Program-made: the position numbers and the translations under genes | In this document: in pieces, positions 1 to 6,443 of the stretch | How positions within the stretch are numbered: the first letter of the stretch is position 1 | How the letters are laid out: every line of letters begins with the position of its first letter | The notes under the pieces: model-generated | The model's input: the letters and a program-made list of their open reading frames with translations, nothing else | Databases searched by the model: none | What the model was told of the DNA's origin: nothing | Origin: Gammaproteobacteria bacterium | Lineage (GTDB): Bacteria; Pseudomonadota; Gammaproteobacteria; S012-40 | Length of the DNA: 7,422 bases | Reading direction: 5' to 3' | NCBI GenBank assembly: GCA_029857925.1 | Contig: JAOUGF010000093.1 | Span: 1 to 7,422, forward strand

Positions 1-1
1 A

Positions 2-931
2 CGTATGGCAAGCATTACCAGTTTTTTGGCCGTAGTACTGGCCGGTCTGATTTTGCACTTTTTTGACGGTCGTGGTGAAACCTTCGTCGGATACGCGCTG
101 CTATTCATGATTGCCGCCGCTGCGCGCGCGGTCTCTTCGTTCCACTTAACGCGTATGTATGACCCTCCCGGCAAGGTTGCGGCCCTCGAATGGCCCGCGA
201 CACGTGAATGGATACAGCGGATAAAAGATTCCCATGCGCCACGGTTTTCAGCGTATTTCGCATTAATGATGTTTGCGGTCAACATCGCTTCGCCGTTTTT
301 TACGGTGTACATGTTGCGAGATTTGCACTTTACTTATTTCCAGTTTATGGTCACCACCGCCGCCTCGGTGATCGTGCAATTCCTATGTCTGACCACCTGG
401 GGGAAAATTAGCGATGAGTTCGGTAACCGTGTGATCTTATTGTTGACCGGGGCGTTAGTGCCTTTCTTGCCGTTGTTATGGCTGGTGTCGCAGGAATTCT
501 ATTTTCTGTTAAGTTTGCAGGTGCTCAGTGGTATCGCGTGGGCGGGTTTTAACCTCAGCGCCGCGAATTTTCTATACGATCTGGTACCCGCGCCAAAGCG
601 CGTCACCTATTTAGCGATGCACAATGTGATGAGCAATATCGCGGTTTTTTTAGGCGCGATGTTGGGCGGTGTGCTCGCGTCGGTATTACCGGCAACAGTA
701 TCGTTGGGCGACTATGAACTGACTTGGTACAGTCCTATTATGTGGGTGTTTCTATTTTCCGCTGTCGTACGCGCAATCGTCGCCGTCATGTTCCTGCCGC
801 ATCTGGAAGAAGTCCGCGAGGTCAGGCATACGACGATGTCGGCACTGGTATTCAGGGTGACACGTTTTGATACCTTGTCGGGGTTTATCTTTGAGATCGT
901 CGGCCAACGCCGCCGTCCGCCGGATCCGTGA
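2..931 (+). CDS. MFS transporter, C-terminal part (5' end outside window)
   Basis: This is the C-terminal part of a major facilitator superfamily permease of the inner membrane. The frame is open to the left edge. The first ATG (base 5) would start the protein in mid-fold, so the real start lies upstream. The visible 308 residues (counted from that ATG) hold about eight hydrophobic segments, near 4-20, 27-45, 84-104, 112-131, 143-162, 165-187, 205-230 and 243-265; a whole MFS protein has twelve. A hydrophilic loop at 49-80 fits the central cytoplasmic loop. Residues 133-142 (G-K-I-S-D-E-F-G-N-R) match MFS motif A, with Asp137 and Arg142, as expected between TM8 and TM9 in the second half. The C-terminus ends in a short basic tail. 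The substrate cannot be read from the sequence. The next gene starts 94 bp downstream, so co-transcription is possible but not shown, and I see no terminator between them. Confidence 0.88.
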   Translation, partial: RMASITSFLAVVLAGLILHFFDGRGETFVGYALLFMIAAAARAVSSFHLTRMYDPPGKVAALEWPATREWIQRIKDSHAPRFSAYFALMMFAVNIASPFFTVYMLRDLHFTYFQFMVTTAASVIVQFLCLTTWGKISDEFGNRVILLLTGALVPFLPLLWLVSQEFYFLLSLQVLSGIAWAGFNLSAANFLYDLVPAPKRVTYLAMHNVMSNIAVFLGAMLGGVLASVLPATVSLGDYELTWYSPIMWVFLFSAVVRAIVAVMFLPHLEEVREVRHTTMSALVFRVTRFDTLSGFIFEIVGQRRRPPDP

Positions 932-1025
932 CGAGAAACCATACCCAATAGGCCCAATTCCAGGCATAATAGCGTCTTTGTCTCGTCTAGTTGAGGGGCC
1001 GAATCAGTGCGGGGTGTGGCGGTGC

Positions 1026-2099
1026 ATGGGTGACGAATTAGTTAATAATATCAATGTGATATCGCAAGAGCTGTTGCCCACTCCGGAGCAGATTAAGCGG
1101 CAGTGGCCGTTGTCCAGTGCGGCGGAACAAACGGTGTTGAAGGGGCGTCAGGTCGTGCGTAACATCCTCGACCGGCGCGATCCACGCCTGTTTGTCGTGG
1201 TCGGGCCCTGTTCTATTCATGATGCCGAGTCCGCGTATGAATACGCAGACCGGTTAAAGCGGCTCGCAGCGCAGGTCTCGGAAACCTTGTTCCTGGTGAT
1301 GCGCGTCTATTTTGAAAAGCCGCGCACTACGGTGGGTTGGAAGGGATTGATCAATGATCCGGACATGGATGATTCCTTTAACATTCAAAAAGGCCTGTCG
1401 TTGGCGCGTCAGTTGTTACTCAAATTCGCTGAAATGGGCCTACCGGCCGCTACAGAGGCGTTAGATCCTATCACGCCGCAATATTTAGGCGACTTGATTA
1501 CCTGGACCGCGATCGGCGCACGTACCACCGAATCCCAAACTCACCGCGAAATGGCCAGCGGGTTGTCTACCCCGGTAGGCTTTAAGAATGGCACCGACGG
1601 TGGGTTGGGTGTTGCAATAAATGCGCTGCACTCGGTTTCGCGCCCGCATCATTTTCTAGGCATTAATCAGGCAGGGCAGTGCGCGGTGTTTCATACCCGC
1701 GGCAATGCGCACGGGCATATCGTGTTACGTGGCGGCGGTGGTCGCACGAATTATGATGCGGCGCATGTCGCCCAATGTGAATCCGAGCTCCGTGCGGCGG
1801 CGCTTGCGAACAATATCGTCGTAGACTGCAGTCACGGAAATTCGAATAAAAATCCTGAGTTTCAGCCGCGTGTGGTGGAAAGCTGTTTGGATCAAATCGT
1901 CTCAGGCAATCGTTCGCTGGTAGGGTTGATGCTGGAAAGCCATTTATTTGCTGGCAACCAGGCGATCACTGCCGGTCGCAATCAACTTAAGTATGGTGTT
2001 TCGGTGACAGATGCCTGTATCGGGTGGGATACCACAGAAGCGACGTTGCTGCACGCGCATGAACGTCTGCTACCTCTGATGGCGGTTCGTAAACGTTGA
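1026..2099 (+). CDS. aroF: 3-deoxy-7-phosphoheptulonate (DAHP) synthase, class I alpha, tyrosine-type
   Basis: The enzyme condenses phosphoenolpyruvate with erythrose 4-phosphate to DAHP, the first committed step of the shikimate pathway, in the cytosol. The protein has 357 residues (E. coli paralogues about 348-356). Metal ligands expected for the family are present: Cys62 (GPCSIHD), His270 (DCSHGNSNK), Glu304 (MLESH) and Asp329 (VTDACIGW). Substrate-binding residues are also present: Arg93 and Lys98 in VMRVYFEKPRTT, Arg166 (GARTTES), Lys187 (GFKNGTDG) and Arg235. Wording such as TEALDP, SQTHREMASG and GINQAGQ is closest to E. coli AroF as I remember it. Gly212 replaces the Ser typical of phenylalanine-sensitive enzymes, which suggests tyrosine inhibition. 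I chose ATG 1026 because family homology begins right after it. Its Shine-Dalgarno is poor (GGGG 11 bases upstream). A CATAAT at 965-970 could be a -10 box but has no good -35. The symbol is by resemblance; aroG or aroH is less likely. Confidence 0.95.
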   Translation: MGDELVNNINVISQELLPTPEQIKRQWPLSSAAEQTVLKGRQVVRNILDRRDPRLFVVVGPCSIHDAESAYEYADRLKRLAAQVSETLFLVMRVYFEKPRTTVGWKGLINDPDMDDSFNIQKGLSLARQLLLKFAEMGLPAATEALDPITPQYLGDLITWTAIGARTTESQTHREMASGLSTPVGFKNGTDGGLGVAINALHSVSRPHHFLGINQAGQCAVFHTRGNAHGHIVLRGGGGRTNYDAAHVAQCESELRAAALANNIVVDCSHGNSNKNPEFQPRVVESCLDQIVSGNRSLVGLMLESHLFAGNQAITAGRNQLKYGVSVTDACIGWDTTEATLLHAHERLLPLMAVRKR

Positions 2100-2110
2100 G
2101 CCACCTTACT

Positions 2111-2248
2111 TAGCAGCTTGGCGGACTTAGGATTGATCTACTGCGGAATTGGTCATATTTTCCGATCCTTTTCGTTAAATAGCGACGGCTGTTCGCCGCA
2201 AACGATCGCAAAATCCGCCTCTAGTGGTTTTCCCCCGCTACGATCGCC
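2111..2248 (+). repeat. Dispersed repeat, copy A (inverted relative to copy B at 5042-5179)
   Basis: This segment aligns without gaps to the reverse complement of 5042-5179. By hand count about 111 of 138 bases are identical (roughly 80%), and 38 of 40 match in the core 2151-2190. It begins 11 bp after the aroF stop. The left end (TAGCAGCTTGGCGGACTTAGG) resembles the terminal inverted repeats of copy B. The right end lacks the last 20 or so bases found in copy B, so this copy may be truncated or decayed. It has no coding capacity. It could be a MITE-like element or a structured 3'-end repeat; no transposase is in view to name its family. Confidence 0.85.
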
Positions 2249-2383
2249 TCTGCAAAAGGCAAACCGCGCATAACTTCGTCGCCCCTGCGCATGACCTGTG
2301 TCCTATGGGTAGGGGATTAGGGTAACGGCGCCAGCCAGCAAAATGTGATTTTTTCACCTCGGCGTCCGGCTGAACGTGACGTT

Positions 2384-2485
2384 TTGTTGTTTACACAAAC
2401 TTTTTTTAGGTTTCCTATACAAAAGTTGACAGTTTCACTAGACAACACTCGATTTTTCTACTTAACTATGGGTACTATAAATCCA
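2384..2485 (+). promoter_or_regulatory. AT-rich promoter-like block upstream of the GGDEF/EAL gene
   Basis: This stretch is clearly richer in A and T than its surroundings. It contains a perfect TTGACA (2426-2431), a TTTACA (2390-2395), a TAGACA (2439-2444), and -10-like TACTAT/TATAAA at 2473-2481. No pair has both good hexamers and a 16-18 bp spacer, so I cannot choose the start site. A start near 2487 would give a leader of about 140 nt that includes the three hairpins. Confidence 0.35.
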
Positions 2486-2555
2486 ATCGCCCATGTTGGC
2501 GCATCGCGCCGCGTCCTAAAAAGCGCTTACCATACAACGAGATAGTCCAAATATA

Positions 2556-2620
2556 GGCCGATAGATTCGGTCGCGCGCCCTGTCAGGGAGGGCATAGCAG
2601 CGAATGAAGATTCGCGAGGG
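2556..2620 (+). promoter_or_regulatory. Hairpin-rich 5' leader with Shine-Dalgarno of the GGDEF/EAL gene
   Basis: Three short inverted repeats follow one another. Hairpin 1 is GGCCGA/TCGGTC (2556-2561 with 2567-2572, one G-U pair). Hairpin 2 is CCCT/AGGG (2578-2581 with 2585-2588), or alternatively GCCC/GGGC (2577-2580 with 2590-2593). Hairpin 3 is a perfect GCGAAT/ATTCGC with a GAAG loop (2600-2615). Hairpin 3 abuts the Shine-Dalgarno GAGGG (2616-2620), eight bases before ATG 2629. The arrangement could control ribosome access. It does not show the conserved elements of the GEMM c-di-GMP riboswitch as I know them. Confidence 0.45.
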
Positions 2621-2628
2621 TTGGTATT

Positions 2629-5025
2629 ATGGTCACAGATGACAAATCCTTGTTAGGGATTGTGGTTGGTTTTGCGGCGGTATTGGGTTTGATGGCACTG
2701 AGTATCATCGCTGCGCTGATGGCGATGGCTGCGAACCAGCATAGCTTAGAGGCCGTGGTGCAAGATCATATGGTGAAGATCGCACTTGCGACCCGTATGC
2801 ACAACGCCTCACGGGAACGCACGGTACGCCTTTATCAAATGGCGCTCGATAACGACCCCTTTCGACGCGATGCGCTGTGGCAAGGATATACGCAATTCGC
2901 GGAAGAGTTTATAAAAGCGCGCACCGCATTGACGAGTATGCCGTTAAGTGCGACCGAGCAAACACTGCTTGACGATCAGCGGGCGGCGACCAGGGTCGCA
3001 AAATCTTATCAGGATGAAGTGATCGAATTTCTCGAACGCGATAAACCACAATCTGCGCGCGTAGCATTGCTCACCAAATTAGTCCCCGCACAAGATAAAA
3101 TGTTGGAAAGCCTGCAACGTATCTATGACCTGCAAATTCGCGCGGCGATAGTCACTACGGAAGAGGCGACGGAAGTCTATCAGCAAACGCGGTGGATGAG
3201 CCTGTTATTGGCCTTGGTGGTGGTAGTGTCCGGCGCGGCAATCGGCGCGGTGGTCATTGCGCGCACACGGCAGGCACGCATGGCGCTGTATAACGAAAAG
3301 AAAAAGGCGCAAGTGACGTTGGATTCCATGGTCGAAGGCGTACTCGTGGTGACGGCCGATGGCTGTGTGGATTTTGTGAACCCTGTGGCGGAGCGCCTGT
3401 GCGGTTGGAGTGAGAATGACGCGCGCGGTCGCGAGGCCGGAGAGGTATTGAGCGGCGCTGTACAACAAAACGGTGATAATCCTCTGATAGATGCCACGAT
3501 TGCCGCGCGTTGTGAGGATGAGGCCATCGTGAATACGACGGGGATTAGCTATCGTTGCGCCGACAATAGCCAAAAGGTCATTGAATATACTGTGTCTCCG
3601 ATGCGCGACCCCACAGGGGCGGTGCTGGGTGCGGTGATTTTATTGCGTGATGTGACCGAAATGCGCGCGTTGGGCATGGAGCTCAATTTTCAAACCCGCC
3701 ACGACCTACTTACCGGCGTCTTGAACCGCAACGAATTCGAGAATCAACTTCAGTTTGCATTGGAAGGCGCGCGCGGCGGTATGTTGATGCATGCCTATTT
3801 GCATATTGATATCGATTGGTTTAAGCGGGTGAATGATACGTTGGGCAGGCCTGCAGGTGATGCGATATTGCGCCAAATCGCCTCGGTATTGTCGGGTCGC
3901 ACGCAGGAAACCGATTTGATCGCGCGTTTGGGTAGCGATGAGTTCGGTGTGTTGTTAGTCGGTTGTTCAGAGCAACGCGCGGAGCAGGTGGCGGAAGAAA
4001 TCCGTGCCGCCGTACATTACAGCAATTTCTATTGGAATGAGAACGGGGTCAATATGACGGTCAGCGTCGGGGTGGCCCCGATCGCGGCGGATTGCGGCAG
4101 TGTTTACGATGTATTGCGAGCCGGTGATTTTGCATGCGTCGCGGCCAAGGAGCGCGGGCGTAATATCGTGCATACCTTTAAGTCGGACGATCGTTCGTTG
4201 GTATTGCATCAATCACGTGTGCATTGGATGCAACGTGTGACGCGCGCATTAGAAAACGATCGTTTTTGCCTGTATGCAGAAACTATTAGTCCGCTGGCCG
4301 ATTACGGGCAAGGTCCGCTGGGTTATGAGTTGCTGTTGCGTATGTTGGACGACGACGGTCATCTGGTCTATCCGATGGCGTTTTTACCGGCTGCGGAACG
4401 CTATGAAATGATGCCCGCGATAGACCGGTGGGTAGTGGAATACGCCTTTGCAAAGCTCAGCGCGCTGGATAGCGCGGCGTTTAATAAAATCAGCTGTTTT
4501 AATATCAATCTTTCAGGGCAGTCGATCTGTGAACGGTCATTTGCCGCATTTCTGATACGCGCGTTGCGTAGTGGTAGTGTGCCGCCAGACAAGATATGCT
4601 TCGAGATAACGGAATCCGCCGCCGTCACCAACATCGCGCAAGCAATGAATCTGATGACGTCACTGCGCAAACTGGGCGTGCGTTTCGCGCTGGATGACTT
4701 CGGGCGTGGCACCAGTTCGTTCGAATATCTGAAAAATCTGCCTATCGACTATATCAAAATCGATGGCATATTCGTTCGCAATATCTACCGCGATCAAACC
4801 GACTATGAATTGGTCAAGTCGGTGGGGCAGATCGCAAAGATCATGGGCATCAAAACCGTTGCGGAATATGTGGAGAACGATCGCGTGAAAAATACGCTGA
4901 TTGAATTGGGCATCCATTACGGACAGGGATCGGGCATTTCGCATCCCATGTCGCTGAGCGATGTCATCCTCCATCTGAACAAGGGTACGGATACCTCGCC
5001 GATGCTTGTGCCATTGAGCGCCTAG
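2629..5025 (+). CDS. Membrane-bound c-di-GMP protein: helical sensor - PAS - GGDEF (altered) - EAL
   Basis: This is a 798-residue inner-membrane signalling protein. TM1 spans about 8-34 and TM2 about 189-211. Residues 35-188 between them are extracytoplasmic and mostly helical, like four-helix-bundle sensors. A PAS domain spans about 225-343. The GGDEF domain (about 357-515) keeps DxDxFKxxND (Asp394, Asp396, Lys399, Asn402, Asp403). Its signature, however, reads GSDEF (435-439), the usual GHxxGD is GRPAGD, and the inhibitory RxxD site is QETD (426-429). The EAL domain (about 530-775) reads ELLLR (567-571) and keeps Glu567, Arg571, Asn627, Glu659, Asp689, Asp690, Lys710, Glu746 and Gln766, so c-di-GMP hydrolysis to pGpG is the likely activity. 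The GGDEF part may only bind GTP as an activator. ATG 2629 has GAGGG eight bases upstream. The gene stands alone, and its TAG stop lies within the edge of repeat copy B. Confidence 0.95.
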   Translation: MVTDDKSLLGIVVGFAAVLGLMALSIIAALMAMAANQHSLEAVVQDHMVKIALATRMHNASRERTVRLYQMALDNDPFRRDALWQGYTQFAEEFIKARTALTSMPLSATEQTLLDDQRAATRVAKSYQDEVIEFLERDKPQSARVALLTKLVPAQDKMLESLQRIYDLQIRAAIVTTEEATEVYQQTRWMSLLLALVVVVSGAAIGAVVIARTRQARMALYNEKKKAQVTLDSMVEGVLVVTADGCVDFVNPVAERLCGWSENDARGREAGEVLSGAVQQNGDNPLIDATIAARCEDEAIVNTTGISYRCADNSQKVIEYTVSPMRDPTGAVLGAVILLRDVTEMRALGMELNFQTRHDLLTGVLNRNEFENQLQFALEGARGGMLMHAYLHIDIDWFKRVNDTLGRPAGDAILRQIASVLSGRTQETDLIARLGSDEFGVLLVGCSEQRAEQVAEEIRAAVHYSNFYWNENGVNMTVSVGVAPIAADCGSVYDVLRAGDFACVAAKERGRNIVHTFKSDDRSLVLHQSRVHWMQRVTRALENDRFCLYAETISPLADYGQGPLGYELLLRMLDDDGHLVYPMAFLPAAERYEMMPAIDRWVVEYAFAKLSALDSAAFNKISCFNINLSGQSICERSFAAFLIRALRSGSVPPDKICFEITESAAVTNIAQAMNLMTSLRKLGVRFALDDFGRGTSSFEYLKNLPIDYIKIDGIFVRNIYRDQTDYELVKSVGQIAKIMGIKTVAEYVENDRVKNTLIELGIHYGQGSGISHPMSLSDVILHLNKGTDTSPMLVPLSA

Positions 5026-5180
5026 CAGCCTGTCGGACTTGGGCGATCGTGGCGAGGGGAAGGCACTACAGGCGGATTTTTCGATCGTTGAAGACGAATA
5101 GCCGTCGCTAATTAACGAAAAGGATCGGAAACTATGACCGATTCCGCGGCAGACCCGTCCTTAATCCGACAGTGCGCTAG
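5022..5180 (-). repeat. Dispersed repeat, copy B, with terminal inverted repeats, between convergent genes
   Basis: The reverse complement of 5042-5179 matches copy A (2111-2248) colinearly. This copy looks complete. Its two ends are imperfect inverted repeats: CTAGCNNNCTGTCGGA starts at 5022 on the plus strand and at 5180 on the minus strand. CTAG sits at both outer edges, which would fit a 4-bp target duplication or simply be part of the inverted repeats. The element fills the gap between the stop of the GGDEF/EAL gene (5023-5025, overlapping the edge) and the stop of the minus-strand methyltransferase (5186-5188). A role as a two-way transcription end is possible but unproven. Confidence 0.82.
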
Positions 5181-5185
5181 ACGTT

Positions 5186-5800
5186 TCATGACAGGCTGGC
5201 AATCACGCAGATGGTTGCCAGCCCATCGAATTCGCACGTTTCGGTGCGCAAATTTCTAAATCCCGCCAAGCGCAGCCACGCGTTTAATTCGTCTGCCATT
5301 TTATATGCGTCGGCGCTGGTCGCACCCTTGTTGCGCGGCATGTATAGTGTGGTCAGTGCGCCACCAGGCGCGAGAGATTGACGAAGGTGGGCGAAAACTG
5401 TCACTGGGTCTTTCCAAAACTGCACTACGTTGGCGGAAAAAATATGCTGAAATGTGCCTTCCAACGGCGCAAGCTGTTGGATATCGGCGATTACCAATTT
5501 TAGGCGCCCATCTGCAATGGCGTTGGCGTTACGCTGGCGGGCTTGCGCATGCATCACCGGCGAGTGATCCAGGCCCACCACCAGACCGTGAGTAATGGTC
5601 TTCAACGCACCTGCCAAGGCCAATCCAGGGCCATGACCGATTTCCAAAACCTTGTCCGTCGCATTCAACCGCATCAATTGCAACATCCATTGATTGCGCG
5701 CGATATTGGAACGACGTTGGGCCATGACAACGCCGGCCAAGCGACCGAGTAGGCCGGAGGGTCGTTTAAATTGTTGCATAAGAGTTTGGCGTATGGACAT
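5186..5800 (-). CDS. Class I SAM-dependent methyltransferase
   Basis: The protein has 204 residues and should be a soluble methyltransferase that transfers a methyl group from S-adenosylmethionine. The glycine-rich SAM loop is VLEIGHGPG (51-59). The acidic residue after strand 2 is Asp78 (VGLDHS), and Asp106 lies in VIADIQQL. SANVVQFWKDP (122-132) and LRQSLAPGGAL (139-149) match the later strand and helix motifs of the UbiE/Methyltransf_11-type fold. I chose ATG 5800 because GGAGA lies six bases upstream; an in-frame ATG at 5839 would add 13 residues without support. It follows the MarR gene after 54 bp, so it is probably co-transcribed and under MarR control. The acceptor substrate cannot be inferred. 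A small molecule taken up or made in response to the MarR ligand is one possibility. Confidence 0.88.
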   Translation of the reverse strand: MSIRQTLMQQFKRPSGLLGRLAGVVMAQRRSNIARNQWMLQLMRLNATDKVLEIGHGPGLALAGALKTITHGLVVGLDHSPVMHAQARQRNANAIADGRLKLVIADIQQLAPLEGTFQHIFSANVVQFWKDPVTVFAHLRQSLAPGGALTTLYMPRNKGATSADAYKMADELNAWLRLAGFRNLRTETCEFDGLATICVIASLS

Positions 5801-5806
5801 GTTATT

Positions 5807-5811
5807 TCTCC
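5807..5811 (-). promoter_or_regulatory. Ribosome binding site deciding the methyltransferase start
   Basis: The minus strand reads GGAGA, then six bases, then ATG at 5800. No comparable site precedes the upstream in-frame ATG at 5839. Confidence 0.7.
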
Positions 5812-5854
5812 AATTATGAAAAAACGAGTAATGATTCAATTTGCTGCGAGGTCG

Positions 5855-6361
5855 TTAGTAAAGGGTACCGCTAACCTCATCACTCAGCGCGAGTTGCGCA
5901 AGCACGCGTGTGAGTTCAACCTGTGTATCGGGAGCGTCTAAGTAACCCTCCATCGCGCGCAGCGTATTTGCGGTCTGCTGTATCGCCTGCGGGTCAAACT
6001 GCTGTGCGAGCAGTGTGAAAATGGCGGCCTCGCGCTGTGCGATTTTTTGAAAAACGGCCCTACCCTGCGGGGTTCGGCGTATCAAAAACGATCGCCTATG
6101 GTGCGGATTCTCAAACGATTCGACTAAGCCTTTTTCCTGTAGACCGTTGACGATTTGCTGTATGTGTTGGCGGCTCACGCTATGTGTACGCGCCATCGTC
6201 GCCAAAGTGTCTGGCTCTTTGTGGTCTAGAAACTCCAATACGGCGCGTTGACTCGCGACGAGCTCAAAAGGCCCAAGCAGCGCGTTGGACAGCGAGGTTA
6301 ACTGTTGATATACGCGACGGAGGTGCCAGATCATCTGCGGTATCGGGGTAAGCTTACTCAC
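5855..6361 (-). CDS. MarR-family transcriptional regulator
   Basis: The protein has 168 residues when started at GTG 6361, and should be a dimeric winged-helix repressor. The helix-turn-helix covers about 52-77 (TLATMARTHSVSRQHIQQIV), followed by GLQEKGLV and a wing at 82-97 with the basic NPHHRRSFLIRRT and then TPQG, the usual MarR layout. The flanking helices (10-30 and 103-160) would form the dimer interface. There is no cysteine, so thiol-based redox sensing as in OhrR is excluded and a small-molecule ligand is more likely. The GTG start is supported by GGAG six bases upstream; an in-frame TTG at 6373 overlaps that very site. A promoter overlapped by a large palindrome lies about 50-80 bp upstream, which suggests autorepression. 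The methyltransferase gene follows after 54 bp. Confidence 0.9.
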   Translation of the reverse strand: MSKLTPIPQMIWHLRRVYQQLTSLSNALLGPFELVASQRAVLEFLDHKEPDTLATMARTHSVSRQHIQQIVNGLQEKGLVESFENPHHRRSFLIRRTPQGRAVFQKIAQREAAIFTLLAQQFDPQAIQQTANTLRAMEGYLDAPDTQVELTRVLAQLALSDEVSGTLY

Positions 6362-6367
6362 AGGGTG

Positions 6368-6371
6368 CTCC
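6368..6371 (-). promoter_or_regulatory. Ribosome binding site deciding the marR GTG start
   Basis: The minus strand reads GGAG, six bases, then GTG at 6361. The competing TTG at 6373 would use part of this site as its own second codon, and it has no better site of its own. Confidence 0.6.
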
Positions 6372-6414
6372 AAGTCTATTGGTTGAGTTGCGCATTATTT
6401 CTATCATACATGAC

Positions 6415-6443
6415 AGCATACTTGACAAATTGCAATATGTCAA
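6415..6443 (-). promoter_or_regulatory. Sigma-70 promoter of marR-methyltransferase
   Basis: On the minus strand a perfect -35 TTGACA (6443-6438) is followed by a 17-base spacer and TATGCT (6420-6415, 4 of 6 to TATAAT). Transcription would start near 6408 and give a leader of about 47 nt to GTG 6361. The boxes lie inside the palindromic operator. Confidence 0.6.

Larger units (their letters stand above)
2100..2628. other. 529-bp non-coding interval between aroF and the GGDEF/EAL gene
   Basis: No convincing gene lies here. The interval holds, in order: repeat copy A just after the aroF stop; about 100 bp (2249-2343) in which I see nothing recognisable; an AT-rich block (about 2380-2485) with promoter-like hexamers; and three hairpins (2556-2615) directly before the ribosome binding site of the next gene. 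No obvious intrinsic terminator follows aroF, unless the repeat itself serves that role. Confidence 0.8.

Noticed and set aside
867..1025. N-terminal extension of the DAHP synthase frame, overlapping the MFS gene
   Set aside because: It would overlap the transporter by 65 bp. The extra residues have no family homology, and the 1026 start gives the normal enzyme length.
2344..2357. CRP-like TGTGA/TCAC inverted repeat
   Set aside because: The spacer is 5 rather than 6 bases and the second half is TCACC; too weak to call a CRP site.
2426..2431. Perfect TTGACA as a definite -35 box
   Set aside because: No acceptable -10 hexamer lies 16-18 bases downstream, so it is listed only as part of a promoter-like block.
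2345..2545. 66-residue open frame starting with GTG in the aroF to GGDEF gap
   Set aside because: No ribosome binding site, no recognisable domain, and it runs through the AT-rich promoter-like block; composition looks non-coding.
2556..2620. GEMM (c-di-GMP-I) riboswitch in the leader of the c-di-GMP gene
   Set aside because: I looked for the characteristic conserved loops around two paired stems and did not find them; only simple hairpins are present.
3180..4974. Several minus-strand open frames of 80-120 codons inside the GGDEF/EAL gene
   Set aside because: They lie antisense to a well-supported coding frame and have no domains or start signals.
2201..6095. Frequent CGATCG / AACGATCG words across genes and the repeats
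   Set aside because: They suggest a HIP1-like bias, but counts in one short window cannot separate this from normal codon use; a genome-wide observed/expected count would be needed.
6371..6373. TTG start giving a 172-residue MarR
   Set aside because: Its first codons overlap the GGAG that serves GTG 6361; the family-like sequence begins after the GTG.
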